This document shows, one piece after another, positions 1 through 6,317 of a DNA stretch of 6,994 nt (within the stretch, counting starts at the first letter, position 1; each line of letters begins with the position of its first letter). The DNA is from Chthoniobacterales bacterium (GTDB lineage: Bacteria; Verrucomicrobiota; Verrucomicrobiia; Chthoniobacterales; UBA10450). Both the position numbers and the translations under genes were made by a program. The notes beneath the pieces are model-generated. The model was not told where the DNA came from and searched no databases. It saw only the letters and a list, made by a program, of their open reading frames with translations. Where the stretch lies: positions 1-6,994 of the forward strand of contig JACCXL010000402.1 of NCBI GenBank assembly GCA_013697015.1, written 5' to 3'.

Positions 1-306
1 TATTTATACGGTCTGACGCGGATCCGTTTCCGGACTTGCATCCTTTGGGTGGCCATCGGGCAGGCTCCGGGATTATTTCTCTACGCCTACATCGGCACGC
101 TGGGGCAACTGGGCTTAAACCTCGTTCGCGGCAAGACGCATCCGGTCTTCATAGAATACGTCATATGGATAACTGGTCTCGCTACAGCCGCCTTAGTGTT
201 GGTCATGCTTGGGCGGGTCGCGACGAGGCTTCTTGAAAGTTCTCAAGCTGAGAGCGAGAGGAGATCACTATTGCAAATACCTTCTCATGAGGCAATTGTG
301 AAATGA
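1..306 (+). CDS. TVP38/TMEM64 family (VTT domain) membrane protein, C-terminal part
   Basis: The frame is open from the first base to the TGA at 304-306, so this is the last 101 residues of a protein whose start lies outside the window. It opens with YLYGLTRIRFRTCI, followed by a hydrophobic stretch with G-x-x-P-G and Y-x-Y-x-G spacing (residues about 15-38). This resembles the conserved C-terminal half of the VTT (SNARE-associated/DedA-like) domain. A second membrane segment lies at about residues 54-77, followed by a polar, probably cytoplasmic tail. The family consists of polytopic inner-membrane proteins; eukaryotic VTT proteins are lipid scramblases, and bacterial substrates are mostly unknown. 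The stop overlaps the cdd start by 4 nt (ATGA), so the two genes are probably co-transcribed and translationally coupled. A GTG at 49 is in frame but lies inside the domain and is not a credible start. The family assignment is fairly secure, the exact function is not. Confidence 0.75.
   Translation, partial: YLYGLTRIRFRTCILWVAIGQAPGLFLYAYIGTLGQLGLNLVRGKTHPVFIEYVIWITGLATAALVLVMLGRVATRLLESSQAESERRSLLQIPSHEAIVK
288..292 (+). promoter_or_regulatory. Shine-Dalgarno sequence of cdd
   Basis: TGAGG lies 10 nt before the ATG at 303. It is one of the few recognisable ribosome-binding sites in the window and supports that start codon for cdd, together with the ATGA overlap. Confidence 0.55.
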
Positions 307-710
307 GCAATGAATTGCTAACTATGGCGATAGGCGCGCGACTACGTTCTTACGCTCCATACTCCGGGTTCGCCGTCGGTGCCGCACTTCGGACGCGCAC
401 CGGGGCGGTTTTCTGCGGTGCCAATATCGAGAATATTTCCCTCGGTCTGACGATGTGCGCGGAACGCGTGTGCGTTGGGTCCGCACTGGCTGACGGGCAT
501 CGCGATTTCGACGCGCTTGCAATTGCGGCTGATTCGAGGACGCCGATCGTCCCGTGCGGAGCCTGCCGGCAGGTCCTGGCGGAATTTGCTCCCGGGCTCC
601 GCATCTTCAGCAGAACGCTGTCGGGGACGAAGGCCGAGTTCTCGCTCTCTGATCTTCTCCCGCATCAAAAGGATGGAATTCTCGAAAAGTTCCATGTGGA
701 ACATGCGTGA
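303..710 (+). CDS. cdd: Cytidine deaminase (homotetrameric, zinc-dependent)
   Basis: 135 residues, the usual size of small tetrameric cytidine deaminases, which convert cytidine or deoxycytidine to uridine or deoxyuridine in cytosolic pyrimidine salvage. The complete zinc/catalytic set is visible: C52 and E54 in TMCAER, and C85 and C88 in PCGACRQ. The substrate-binding motifs PYSGFAVGAAL (residues 19-29) and NIEN (41-44) are also present. The start at 303 gives an N-terminus of normal length, overlaps the preceding stop by 4 nt and has a TGAGG upstream. The enzyme core ends near SLSDLLP (residues 113-119). The remaining tail, ending FHVEHA, does not resemble the usual C-terminus of the family, and its last residues are encoded by the parS-like sequence at 688-703. 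The stop overlaps the preferred mnmG start by 8 nt. Confidence 0.95.
   Translation: MSNELLTMAIGARLRSYAPYSGFAVGAALRTRTGAVFCGANIENISLGLTMCAERVCVGSALADGHRDFDALAIAADSRTPIVPCGACRQVLAEFAPGLRIFSRTLSGTKAEFSLSDLLPHQKDGILEKFHVEHA
688..703. other. parS-like ParB-binding site at the cdd/mnmG junction (imperfect)
   Basis: The 16-mer AGTTCCATGTGGAACA contains GTTCCA-TG-TGGAAC (689-702). It is palindromic except at the two central bases and differs from the perfect site at 1443-1456 in one base of 14 (T instead of C at 695). The family consensus of chromosomal parS is close to TGTTNCACGTGAAACA. The site covers the last sense codons of cdd (read as FHVEH) and touches the likely mnmG ATG at 703. The identification is by pattern only. 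The central T would be expected to weaken ParB binding, so it may be a secondary or decaying site. Confidence 0.55.
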
Positions 711-2577
711 AAGACGTAGGGAATATGATGTTATCGTAATCGGGAGCGGCCACGCCGGAATAGAGGCCGCGCTCGCGGCCGTTCGAGTCGGCGCTTCTAC
801 TCTGTTACTCACGCAGAGTCTCGATACGATCGGGCAGATGTCGTGTAACCCAGCTATTGGTGGCTCTGCAAAGGGACAGCTTGTAAGGGAGATCGACGCA
901 CTCGGCGGGGTCATGGGTCAGAATACCGACGCCACGGGAATTCAATTCCGAATGCTTAATCGATCGAAGGGACCGAGCGTTTGGGCCCCTCGAGCGCAGT
1001 GCGACAAAAAGGCTTATCAATTTCGTCTAAAAGCCTTCTTGGAGCGGACGAAGTGTTTAGACGTAAAACAGTCCACTGTATCCCGAATTCTTCGTGTGGG
1101 AGATCGAGTTGCCGGTGTCGAGACGGATTTCTCCGGTCAGTTTTTTGGACGGTCACTCGTAGTTACCTCCGGAACCTTCCTTCGAGGGCTGCTTCACGTT
1201 GGTGGTCAGTCAAAGGCCGGAGGTCGGATGGCGGACTCGGCCTCATCACTAAGCGATTCACTGCGGGATATGGGCTTTGCTGTCGGCCGATTTAAGACAG
1301 GGACGCCCTGTCGGATAAATAAAGCGTCGGTTGATTTCGCCAAATGTGAAACACAAGTTGGCGATAAACCAGCGCCTAGGTTCAGCTACGTGGATATTCC
1401 CGAAGCCTCGAAAGATGACATCTTCACCTTAAACCGCTCGACGTTCCACGTGGAACAAGTGCCATGTTGGATAACGCACACAACAGCCGAGACGCACGAG
1501 ATTATCCGAAAGAACCTATATTCCTCCGCGCTTTACTCGGGAGCGATCAAAGGCACGGGACCTCGATATTGCCCATCTATTGAAGACAAAGTAGTGAAGT
1601 TCCCAGATAGAACCTCCCATCAAATCTTCCTTGAGCCAGAAGGGCGTCACACTAACGAATTCTACGTTAATGGGCTGTCGACGAGTCTGCCTTATCAAGT
1701 CCAGGTTGACTTTGTGCGCTCCATTCCCGGCTTGGAAGAGGCCGAAATTATGCGTCCGGGTTACGCTGTGGAGTATGATTATTTTCCTCCAACCCAGCTG
1801 ACTGCCACCCTCGAAACAAAACTGGTAAGCGGCCTGTACTTTGCAGGCCAAATCAATGGTACTTCCGGTTATGAAGAGGCTGCGGCGCAGGGCCTTGTAG
1901 CTGGAGCCAATGCAGCGCTGAACGCACTGCAACAAGAAAACATAACTCTTTCGGCGTCAGATTCTTATATTGGTGTGATGATTCGAGAATTGACGACTAA
2001 GGGAACAAACGAGCCCTACCGAATGTTCACGAGCCGAGCAGAGAACCGGTTATCACTTCGCCAAGATAACGCGGATCAGAGGCTCAGCCCTTTGGGCCGC
2101 GAATATGGTCTGGTGGAAGACGAGCGGTGGGTGGTATTCCGTGAAAAAATGGCACATTTGAAAGCGCTGAAAGCCTTTGTCGGGAAAACCCAGTGGGACG
2201 GGAAATTGATCGAGGCGCTGCTGAAGAAGCCGGAGTTTACCTGGGAACACTTAGGTTCTGAGATTCGAGCCGAGGCGTCGGCCGAGATATGGGATCTAGT
2301 CCAGACCGACCTCAGATATGCGGGTTATGTTCAACGTCAGACAGAGGCGAATCGCAGGCTTGCGCGCAACGATCGGCAGCGCATCCCGTGCGACCTAAGT
2401 TTTGAATCAGTGCGTGGTCTGAGTCAGGAGGCAAAACAAAAGCTCTCGGCAGTTCGGCCAGAATTTATAGGTCAGGCTGCGCAAATAAGCGGGGTGACGG
2501 CGGCGGACGTCTCTCTTTTAAGCATCTTCCTCAAGAAGAAGAAGAACGCGCGCCCGGCCGAGCACATCGTCGTTTAA
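703..2577 (+). CDS. mnmG: tRNA uridine-5-carboxymethylaminomethyl modification enzyme MnmG (GidA)
   Basis: With MnmE, this FAD- and folate-dependent enzyme installs the carboxymethylaminomethyl group on the wobble uridine (U34) of certain tRNAs. The Rossmann FAD loop is G14-S-G-H-A-G19, with Ser where GGGHAG is more common. MSCNPAIGG carries one catalytic cysteine (C48, equivalent to E. coli C47). The two family signatures follow: GPRYCPSIEDK with the second cysteine (C290, E. coli C277) and AGQINGTSGYEEAAAQG from residue 381. The tRNA/MnmE-binding region includes EPYRMFTSRAE (about 437-447), and a helical C-terminal domain completes the protein. From the ATG at 703 it has 624 residues, the normal family length, starting MRERRREYDVIVIG. 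In-frame ATGs at 673 and 694 are possible but lie further inside cdd. By recalled alignment, the stretch before QVPCW is about 13 residues longer than in E. coli and contains FHVE, encoded by the parS-like palindrome. The rsmG gene that often follows mnmG is absent. Confidence 0.97.
   Translation: MRERRREYDVIVIGSGHAGIEAALAAVRVGASTLLLTQSLDTIGQMSCNPAIGGSAKGQLVREIDALGGVMGQNTDATGIQFRMLNRSKGPSVWAPRAQCDKKAYQFRLKAFLERTKCLDVKQSTVSRILRVGDRVAGVETDFSGQFFGRSLVVTSGTFLRGLLHVGGQSKAGGRMADSASSLSDSLRDMGFAVGRFKTGTPCRINKASVDFAKCETQVGDKPAPRFSYVDIPEASKDDIFTLNRSTFHVEQVPCWITHTTAETHEIIRKNLYSSALYSGAIKGTGPRYCPSIEDKVVKFPDRTSHQIFLEPEGRHTNEFYVNGLSTSLPYQVQVDFVRSIPGLEEAEIMRPGYAVEYDYFPPTQLTATLETKLVSGLYFAGQINGTSGYEEAAAQGLVAGANAALNALQQENITLSASDSYIGVMIRELTTKGTNEPYRMFTSRAENRLSLRQDNADQRLSPLGREYGLVEDERWVVFREKMAHLKALKAFVGKTQWDGKLIEALLKKPEFTWEHLGSEIRAEASAEIWDLVQTDLRYAGYVQRQTEANRRLARNDRQRIPCDLSFESVRGLSQEAKQKLSAVRPEFIGQAAQISGVTAADVSLLSIFLKKKKNARPAEHIVV
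1442..1457. other. parS-like ParB-binding site inside mnmG (perfect 14-bp palindrome)
   Basis: GTTCCACGTGGAAC at 1443-1456 is a perfect inverted repeat with the central CACGTG typical of chromosomal parS. The 16-mer, with C at 1442 and A at 1457, differs from the fully symmetric TGTTCCACGTGGAACA only at its first base. It is read in frame as F248-H-V-E251 of MnmG. ParB (Spo0J family) binds such sites to load and spread on DNA and, with ParA and SMC/MukBEF-type condensins, to segregate and organise the origin region. No parA or parB is in the window, so the function is inferred from sequence alone. Confidence 0.75.
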
Positions 2578-2580
2578 TCT

Positions 2581-3210
2581 GTGCTGTTTGCTTGCTTCGC
2601 TGCTCTTTTGATCGGCTATCTGTTTGGCTCGTTCCCGACCGGCTATCTCGCAGGCCTTCTCGCCGGTGTGGATATCCGTAAACAGGGCAGCGGCAATATC
2701 GGTGCGACGAACGTCCTGCGCGTTGTTGGGAAAAAATATGGATACGCGGTGTTTCTCGCGGACGTGCTCAAAGGGTTCGCGGCGGTGAACCTGGCGCATT
2801 TCATGGCCACACGGATTCCGGCCTCAGCTCAACATCCGATCTACTTTGCGACCATTGCGGCGGTTGCTTGCATCGTCGGTCATGCCTTTCCCGTTTGGTT
2901 GCGCTTCAAAGGCGGAAAGGGAGTGGCGACCTCGGCGGGCGCGATGTTTGGTTTGATGCCGGTCGCGGCAACGATTGTCCTCGTTATCTGGATATTAGTC
3001 TTCGAGATCACGCGGTATGTCTCAGTTGCCTCCGTGATAGCGGCGGCGGGATTGCCAGTTGCCGTGGCGATTCTGATTCACACAGGGTTTATGCATGACC
3101 CGTTTCTGGTTTACATCACCGCGCTGCTCGCGCTGCTCGTCGTCTGGCGTCATCGGTCGAATTTTGCTCGTCTTCGTGCCGGAAGAGAACAACGCTTCCC
3201 CCGCAAATGA
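2581..3210 (+). CDS. plsY: Acyl-phosphate:glycerol-3-phosphate acyltransferase PlsY
   Basis: This inner-membrane enzyme transfers an acyl group from acyl-phosphate to sn-glycerol-3-phosphate, giving lysophosphatidate, the first committed step of phospholipid synthesis in most bacteria. All three conserved loops are present: GSGNIGATNVLR (residues about 36-47), HAFPVWLRFKGGKGVAT (101-117) and the C-terminal HRSNFARLRAGREQRF (191-206). Between them lie hydrophobic segments at about 1-26, 55-75, 85-105, 120-143 and 147-190, consistent with a polytopic protein. The length of 209 residues is normal. The start is GTG at 2581, directly after the mnmG TAA plus one codon (TCT) in the same frame. No Shine-Dalgarno sequence is visible, so initiation probably relies on ribosomes finishing mnmG. 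The stop overlaps the gpsA start as ATGA, and GpsA supplies the substrate. Confidence 0.96.
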   Translation: MLFACFAALLIGYLFGSFPTGYLAGLLAGVDIRKQGSGNIGATNVLRVVGKKYGYAVFLADVLKGFAAVNLAHFMATRIPASAQHPIYFATIAAVACIVGHAFPVWLRFKGGKGVATSAGAMFGLMPVAATIVLVIWILVFEITRYVSVASVIAAAGLPVAVAILIHTGFMHDPFLVYITALLALLVVWRHRSNFARLRAGREQRFPRK

Positions 3211-4208
3211 ACATCGGAAGGACAGCCATTCTGGGCGCGGGAAGTTGGGGCACCGCACTGGCTGTGCTTTGGGCGAAGACGGGAAAACCAGTCACCTTGT
3301 GGGGCCACAATCCCGAACGAATAGAGCAGCTGGCGAACACGCGGGAGAATCGAGAATATCTACCTGGCGTTACGTTGCCGCAGAGCATTGAGGTCACGCA
3401 CGATCTCGCTGCGTGTGCCGATGCGAATCTCGTAGCTTTCGTTACGCCATCGGTGGTCCTGCGATCGATCGCGGCGCAGTTCAAGGCGATCAGCTCCAAT
3501 AAATCCGCGGTCTTTCTCAGTTGTACAAAAGGGATCGAGCATCAGAGCGGCAAACGCATGAGCGAGATCCTGAAGGAGATATTCCCCGGGCAAGCCGTGG
3601 CGGTACTTTCCGGTCCGAATCTCGCCGTTGAGGTCTCGCGCGAATTGCCGACTGCCACGGTTCTGGGATGTCGCGAACCGGAATGCGCGGAGAGCTTGCA
3701 GCAGCACCTCGGCAGCGCGCGCTTTCGCATCTACACGAGTGACGAAATTACCGGTATCGAATTGGGCGGGGCTCTGAAAAATGTTTTCGCGATTCCCGCG
3801 GGTGTCAGCGATGGCTTCGGGCTCGGAGATAATTCGAAGGCGGCCCTCGTGACGCGCTCACTCGCGGAATTGTTGCGCCTGGGGACTGCGATGGGAGGGA
3901 ATCCGCGCACGTTTTATGGCCTGAGTGGCGCGGGAGATTTGATCGCGACTTGTTTCAGCCAGCACAGCCGGAATCGGCGGGTCGGCGAAAAGCTCGGGCG
4001 CGGTGAATCGCTCGCAGATATCGTCGCTGGCACACAAATGATAGCCGAAGGTATTCCGACCGCTCGCGGCGCGTATGAATGCGCGCGCCAATTGAATATC
4101 GAAACGCCTATCATCGATCAGGTTTACGCGGTGCTCTACGAGCAGAAGCCACCCGCGCAAGCCCTGCAAGAGCTGCTCGACCGCGATCCGAAATCTGAAC
4201 GGGCCTAG
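3207..4208 (+). CDS. gpsA: NAD(P)+-dependent glycerol-3-phosphate dehydrogenase
   Basis: This cytosolic enzyme reduces dihydroxyacetone phosphate to sn-glycerol-3-phosphate, the backbone precursor used by PlsY. The N-terminal Rossmann fold has GAGSWGTALA (residues 10-19). SCTKGIE (105-111) and SGPNLAVEV (135-143) follow. The catalytic lysine is K191 in ELGGALKNVFAIPAG, and the C-terminal domain has NSKAALVTRSLAEL (209-222) and GLSGAGDLIATC (238-249). At 333 residues it has the typical length. The ATG at 3207 overlaps the plsY stop by 4 nt (ATGA), the classic arrangement for translational coupling, and the protein starts directly with the nucleotide-binding strand. The gene ends with TAG at 4206-4208, overlapping the purN stop on the other strand, so no intrinsic terminator fits between the converging operons. 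Confidence 0.97.
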   Translation: MNIGRTAILGAGSWGTALAVLWAKTGKPVTLWGHNPERIEQLANTRENREYLPGVTLPQSIEVTHDLAACADANLVAFVTPSVVLRSIAAQFKAISSNKSAVFLSCTKGIEHQSGKRMSEILKEIFPGQAVAVLSGPNLAVEVSRELPTATVLGCREPECAESLQQHLGSARFRIYTSDEITGIELGGALKNVFAIPAGVSDGFGLGDNSKAALVTRSLAELLRLGTAMGGNPRTFYGLSGAGDLIATCFSQHSRNRRVGEKLGRGESLADIVAGTQMIAEGIPTARGAYECARQLNIETPIIDQVYAVLYEQKPPAQALQELLDRDPKSERA

Positions 4209-4789
4209 ACGCGCGAGATTGCGAGGCTCTGCAAGACCTCCGGATAGAGATCGCGTTCCGCGATTTGGATTCGGGCATGCAGAGTTTTGGCGGTGTCGTT
4301 CGCCAAGACCGGAACTGTGCGCTGCGCGATAATGTCGCCGCTGTCGATTCCCGCATCGACGTAATGAACCGTGCATCCGGTAACGTGTTCGCCGGCCTCG
4401 AGTGCCTGGCGCCACGCTTCCCGACCCGGGAACTTCGGTAGGAGAGACGGATGAATGTTGATGATTCGACGCGGAAACGCATTCAACATCGGCTTCTTCA
4501 AGACGCGCATAAAACCGGCCAGCGCCACGATTTCCACTTCAGCATCCTGTAACATGCGCGCCAGCGCAGCTTCGCTGCCGGGCTCAAGTTTGGTGCGGAA
4601 TTTTCCCGGTTGCAGGAAAGCATTTGGCACGGCGAATTCGCGGGCAACCTCGAGAATTCGTGCGTCGAATACATCGGAAGCGATCAGGCGCACTTCAGCC
4701 GCCAAGGTGCCAGCGCGGATCCGCTCGAGTATCTGGCGGCAATTACCTCCTTGGCCGGAGCCGAGAATTCCAAGGCGCAGCGAATTCAC
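4205..4789 (-). CDS. purN: Phosphoribosylglycinamide formyltransferase (GAR transformylase 1)
   Basis: Transfers a formyl group from 10-formyltetrahydrofolate to GAR in de novo purine synthesis (cytosol). The product has 194 residues, normal for PurN. The N-terminal phosphate-binding loop is GSGQGGN (residues 10-16), where GSGxGSN is more usual. The catalytic triad is visible as N111 and H113 in INIHPSLLP, and D149 in YVDAGIDSGDI. The start is taken as GTG at 4789, giving VNSLRLGILGSG and a GTGA overlap with the upstream rfaE2 stop. The frame stays open further upstream to 5011, but that extension lies inside rfaE2 and has no family similarity. No clear Shine-Dalgarno sequence is present, and coupling to rfaE2 is likely. 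The stretch after the active-site loop (KFPGREAWRQAL) differs from the enterobacterial form but fits what I recall of Verrucomicrobiota PurN. Confidence 0.95.
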   Translation of the reverse strand: MNSLRLGILGSGQGGNCRQILERIRAGTLAAEVRLIASDVFDARILEVAREFAVPNAFLQPGKFRTKLEPGSEAALARMLQDAEVEIVALAGFMRVLKKPMLNAFPRRIINIHPSLLPKFPGREAWRQALEAGEHVTGCTVHYVDAGIDSGDIIAQRTVPVLANDTAKTLHARIQIAERDLYPEVLQSLAISRV

Positions 4790-5271
4790 CGTGCGAGGTT
4801 TTGTGTTGCGCCAATCAGCGCTGACGTCGAATACCCCTGCGAAAACGGCACGATCACAATCTCTGCGCCGATGTCTCGCAAAACCGCGCTCTCTTCCGCG
4901 GCAAGAGTTTCGGGGGTGTAGTCTCCTCCTTTCACGTAGATCGCGGGCCGTGCCGCCAGGAGAAAGCCCGTCGCACGCATCTCGGGAAAGATCGCGACGA
5001 AATCGACGCACCGAAGTGCCGCTAAAATCTCGGCGCGATTCCGTTCCGTGTTCAACGGTCGACCTTCGCCTTTCAACAGCCGCACGGAAGCGTCTCCATT
5101 AATTCCAACGGCTAGCGCATCCCCGAGCTTTCGCGCCGCTTCCAGATAGCGGACATGGCCGACATGCAGGAGGTCGAAGCAGCCATTCGTTACAACGAGC
5201 TTTTGCTGCAAGCTTCGCAGCCGCGCGCTCTCCTTCTCCAAATCCGCAAGGGTTAGGATCCGGGAATTCAA
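4786..5271 (-). CDS. rfaE2: D-glycero-beta-D-manno-heptose 1-phosphate nucleotidyltransferase (RfaE2/HldE C-terminal domain type)
   Basis: A 161-residue nucleotidyltransferase of the cytidylyltransferase-like fold. Family hallmarks are TNGCFDLLHVGHVRYL with the H36-x-G-H39 nucleotide-binding motif, GRPLNTERNRAEILAAL (residues 70-86), VKGGDY (113-118) and GYSTSAL (146-152). It matches the stand-alone form of the HldE C-terminal domain, which adenylylates heptose-1-phosphate to give ADP-heptose for lipopolysaccharide core synthesis. The partner heptose kinase domain (RfaE1) is not fused and not in the window, so it must be encoded elsewhere if the pathway is complete. The start is TTG at 5271, giving MNSRILTLADLE; it overlaps the lipid-kinase stop as TTGA, and no Shine-Dalgarno sequence is seen. 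The 3' end overlaps purN by 4 nt. Nucleotide (ADP versus another NDP) and sugar specificity cannot be read from the sequence. Confidence 0.9.
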   Translation of the reverse strand: MNSRILTLADLEKESARLRSLQQKLVVTNGCFDLLHVGHVRYLEAARKLGDALAVGINGDASVRLLKGEGRPLNTERNRAEILAALRCVDFVAIFPEMRATGFLLAARPAIYVKGGDYTPETLAAEESAVLRDIGAEIVIVPFSQGYSTSALIGATQNLAR

Positions 5272-6158
5272 GTTTTTTGAGGGGCGACGAAGTTGATCGC
5301 GCGGGGAAGCACTTCAAAAACGGCGGGTTCGTTTCCGACAAGCTCGCCGTCCACATTGAACCACATACCGGGCCGCGACTGCACCCCGATTTTGGCGGCG
5401 CGACGGAAAATAATCGCGTCGCTCTCGAGGTGTGTGCCAAGAAGAACTTGCGCGCCCAGAATCGTCAAGGCGGCGGCCCCGCTTTTATCGGGAATGAGCA
5501 CGATATCGAGCAAGCCGTCGTCGAGTTCGGCGGCGGGCGTAATCGGAATTCCGCCCGCGACGAAGCGACCATTCGCGATCACAATATTGTAGAGATTTTC
5601 CTCGATGATTTCCGCGTCGTCGAGTGTGATCTTCGTTCGGTAGGCACGCAGCTCCGGCAACGCGGCCGCGGCACCGCGCAGATAAGCCAAAGGACCCCAG
5701 GACTGCTTCATCTCCGGCGTCATCTTCTCGTCGACGACACCGCTGAATCCCCCGGCGGAGACGTTGAGAAAATACCGGACCTGGTCGCTTGTCACGCGCA
5801 CCACATCGATAGGGCGAGTCTGTCCGGCGACGACCAGATCGAGGCATGCTTCAAGTGTGTCAGGTAGTCCGAGCGCGCGCCCGAAGTCGTTACCCGTGCC
5901 GCTCGGCGCAAGCGCGAGAGCGACGCCAGCCTCATGCGGCGCGACGCCGTTGATTACTTCGTTCAGTGTCCCGTCGCCTCCGGCAATGATGATCATGTCG
6001 TAGCCGTCCCGAACGGCTTCCTCCGCAAATCTTTTTGCATCGCCCGCGTCGGCCGTGAGGAAGAATTCAATCGGATCGAGGGCGCGAAATTTCGCGCGCA
6101 AATCTTCGGGAGGACCGGCCGTGCCTGCACTGGGGTTGGCGATGATGCAGCGTTTCAC
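5268..6158 (-). CDS. Diacylglycerol kinase-like lipid kinase (YegS/DgkB/BmrU family)
   Basis: The 296-residue product has the DAGK catalytic domain. It opens with the strand and loop KRCIIANPSAG (residues 2-12), has the ATP-site IAGGDGTLNEVING (58-71) and APSGTGNDFGRALG (84-97), and in the C-terminal beta-sandwich DDGLLDIVLI (213-222) and NVDGELV (268-274). Such proteins phosphorylate lipid substrates: diacylglycerol in DgkB, phosphatidylglycerol in YegS, sphingoid bases in eukaryotic relatives. The substrate here is not determinable; a diacylglycerol kinase would feed phosphatidate into the same pathway as the convergent plsY-gpsA pair. The only credible start is GTG at 6158: an in-frame TAA lies about 60 nt upstream with no ATG, GTG or TTG between. 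No Shine-Dalgarno sequence is visible. It is the first gene of the minus-strand operon and overlaps rfaE2 by 4 nt (TTGA). Confidence 0.92.
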   Translation of the reverse strand: MKRCIIANPSAGTAGPPEDLRAKFRALDPIEFFLTADAGDAKRFAEEAVRDGYDMIIIAGGDGTLNEVINGVAPHEAGVALALAPSGTGNDFGRALGLPDTLEACLDLVVAGQTRPIDVVRVTSDQVRYFLNVSAGGFSGVVDEKMTPEMKQSWGPLAYLRGAAAALPELRAYRTKITLDDAEIIEENLYNIVIANGRFVAGGIPITPAAELDDGLLDIVLIPDKSGAAALTILGAQVLLGTHLESDAIIFRRAAKIGVQSRPGMWFNVDGELVGNEPAVFEVLPRAINFVAPQKT

Positions 6159-6317
6159 GAGTGCGACAATTCTGGTGGGACCTTCGCCGTTGCGGCTGCA
6201 GAGGCAACGAGATTACCTCATAATAACCTATCGCATCGGCGCTCGTTTCCTTAGGCAGCTGAACGCGCACTGGCTGAAGCGGCGCCTGAAATGGGGAATC
6301 AACAGGCGCGTAGCGTA

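Noticed and set aside
475..702. N-terminal extension of MnmG from an ATG at 475 (700-residue version)
   Set aside because: The extra 76 residues are cdd sequence read in another frame. MnmG family proteins begin a few residues before the DVIVIG strand, which fits the ATG at 703.
1345..1353. TGTGAAACA, resembling a parS half-site inside mnmG
   Set aside because: Only one arm matches and the other half shows no symmetry. TTTCACGT at 4930-4937 was rejected for the same reason.
4790..5011. N-terminal extension of PurN (268-residue version)
   Set aside because: The extension is Arg-rich out-of-frame rfaE2 sequence. The GTG at 4789 gives the normal PurN N-terminus and a 4-nt overlap.
5277..5867. 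196-residue plus-strand frame antisense to the lipid kinase
   Set aside because: It lies fully inside a well-supported kinase gene, has no recognisable family features and is typical of shadow frames in GC-rich genes.
6219..6225. CATAAT (plus) or TATTAT (minus) as a -10 box
   Set aside because: No -35 element at acceptable spacing on either strand. TTGCGG at 6190 is 23 bp from CATAAT.
6282..6309. Stem-loop as an intrinsic terminator
   Set aside because: The stem is 7 bp with a 14-nt loop and has no T-tract on either strand.
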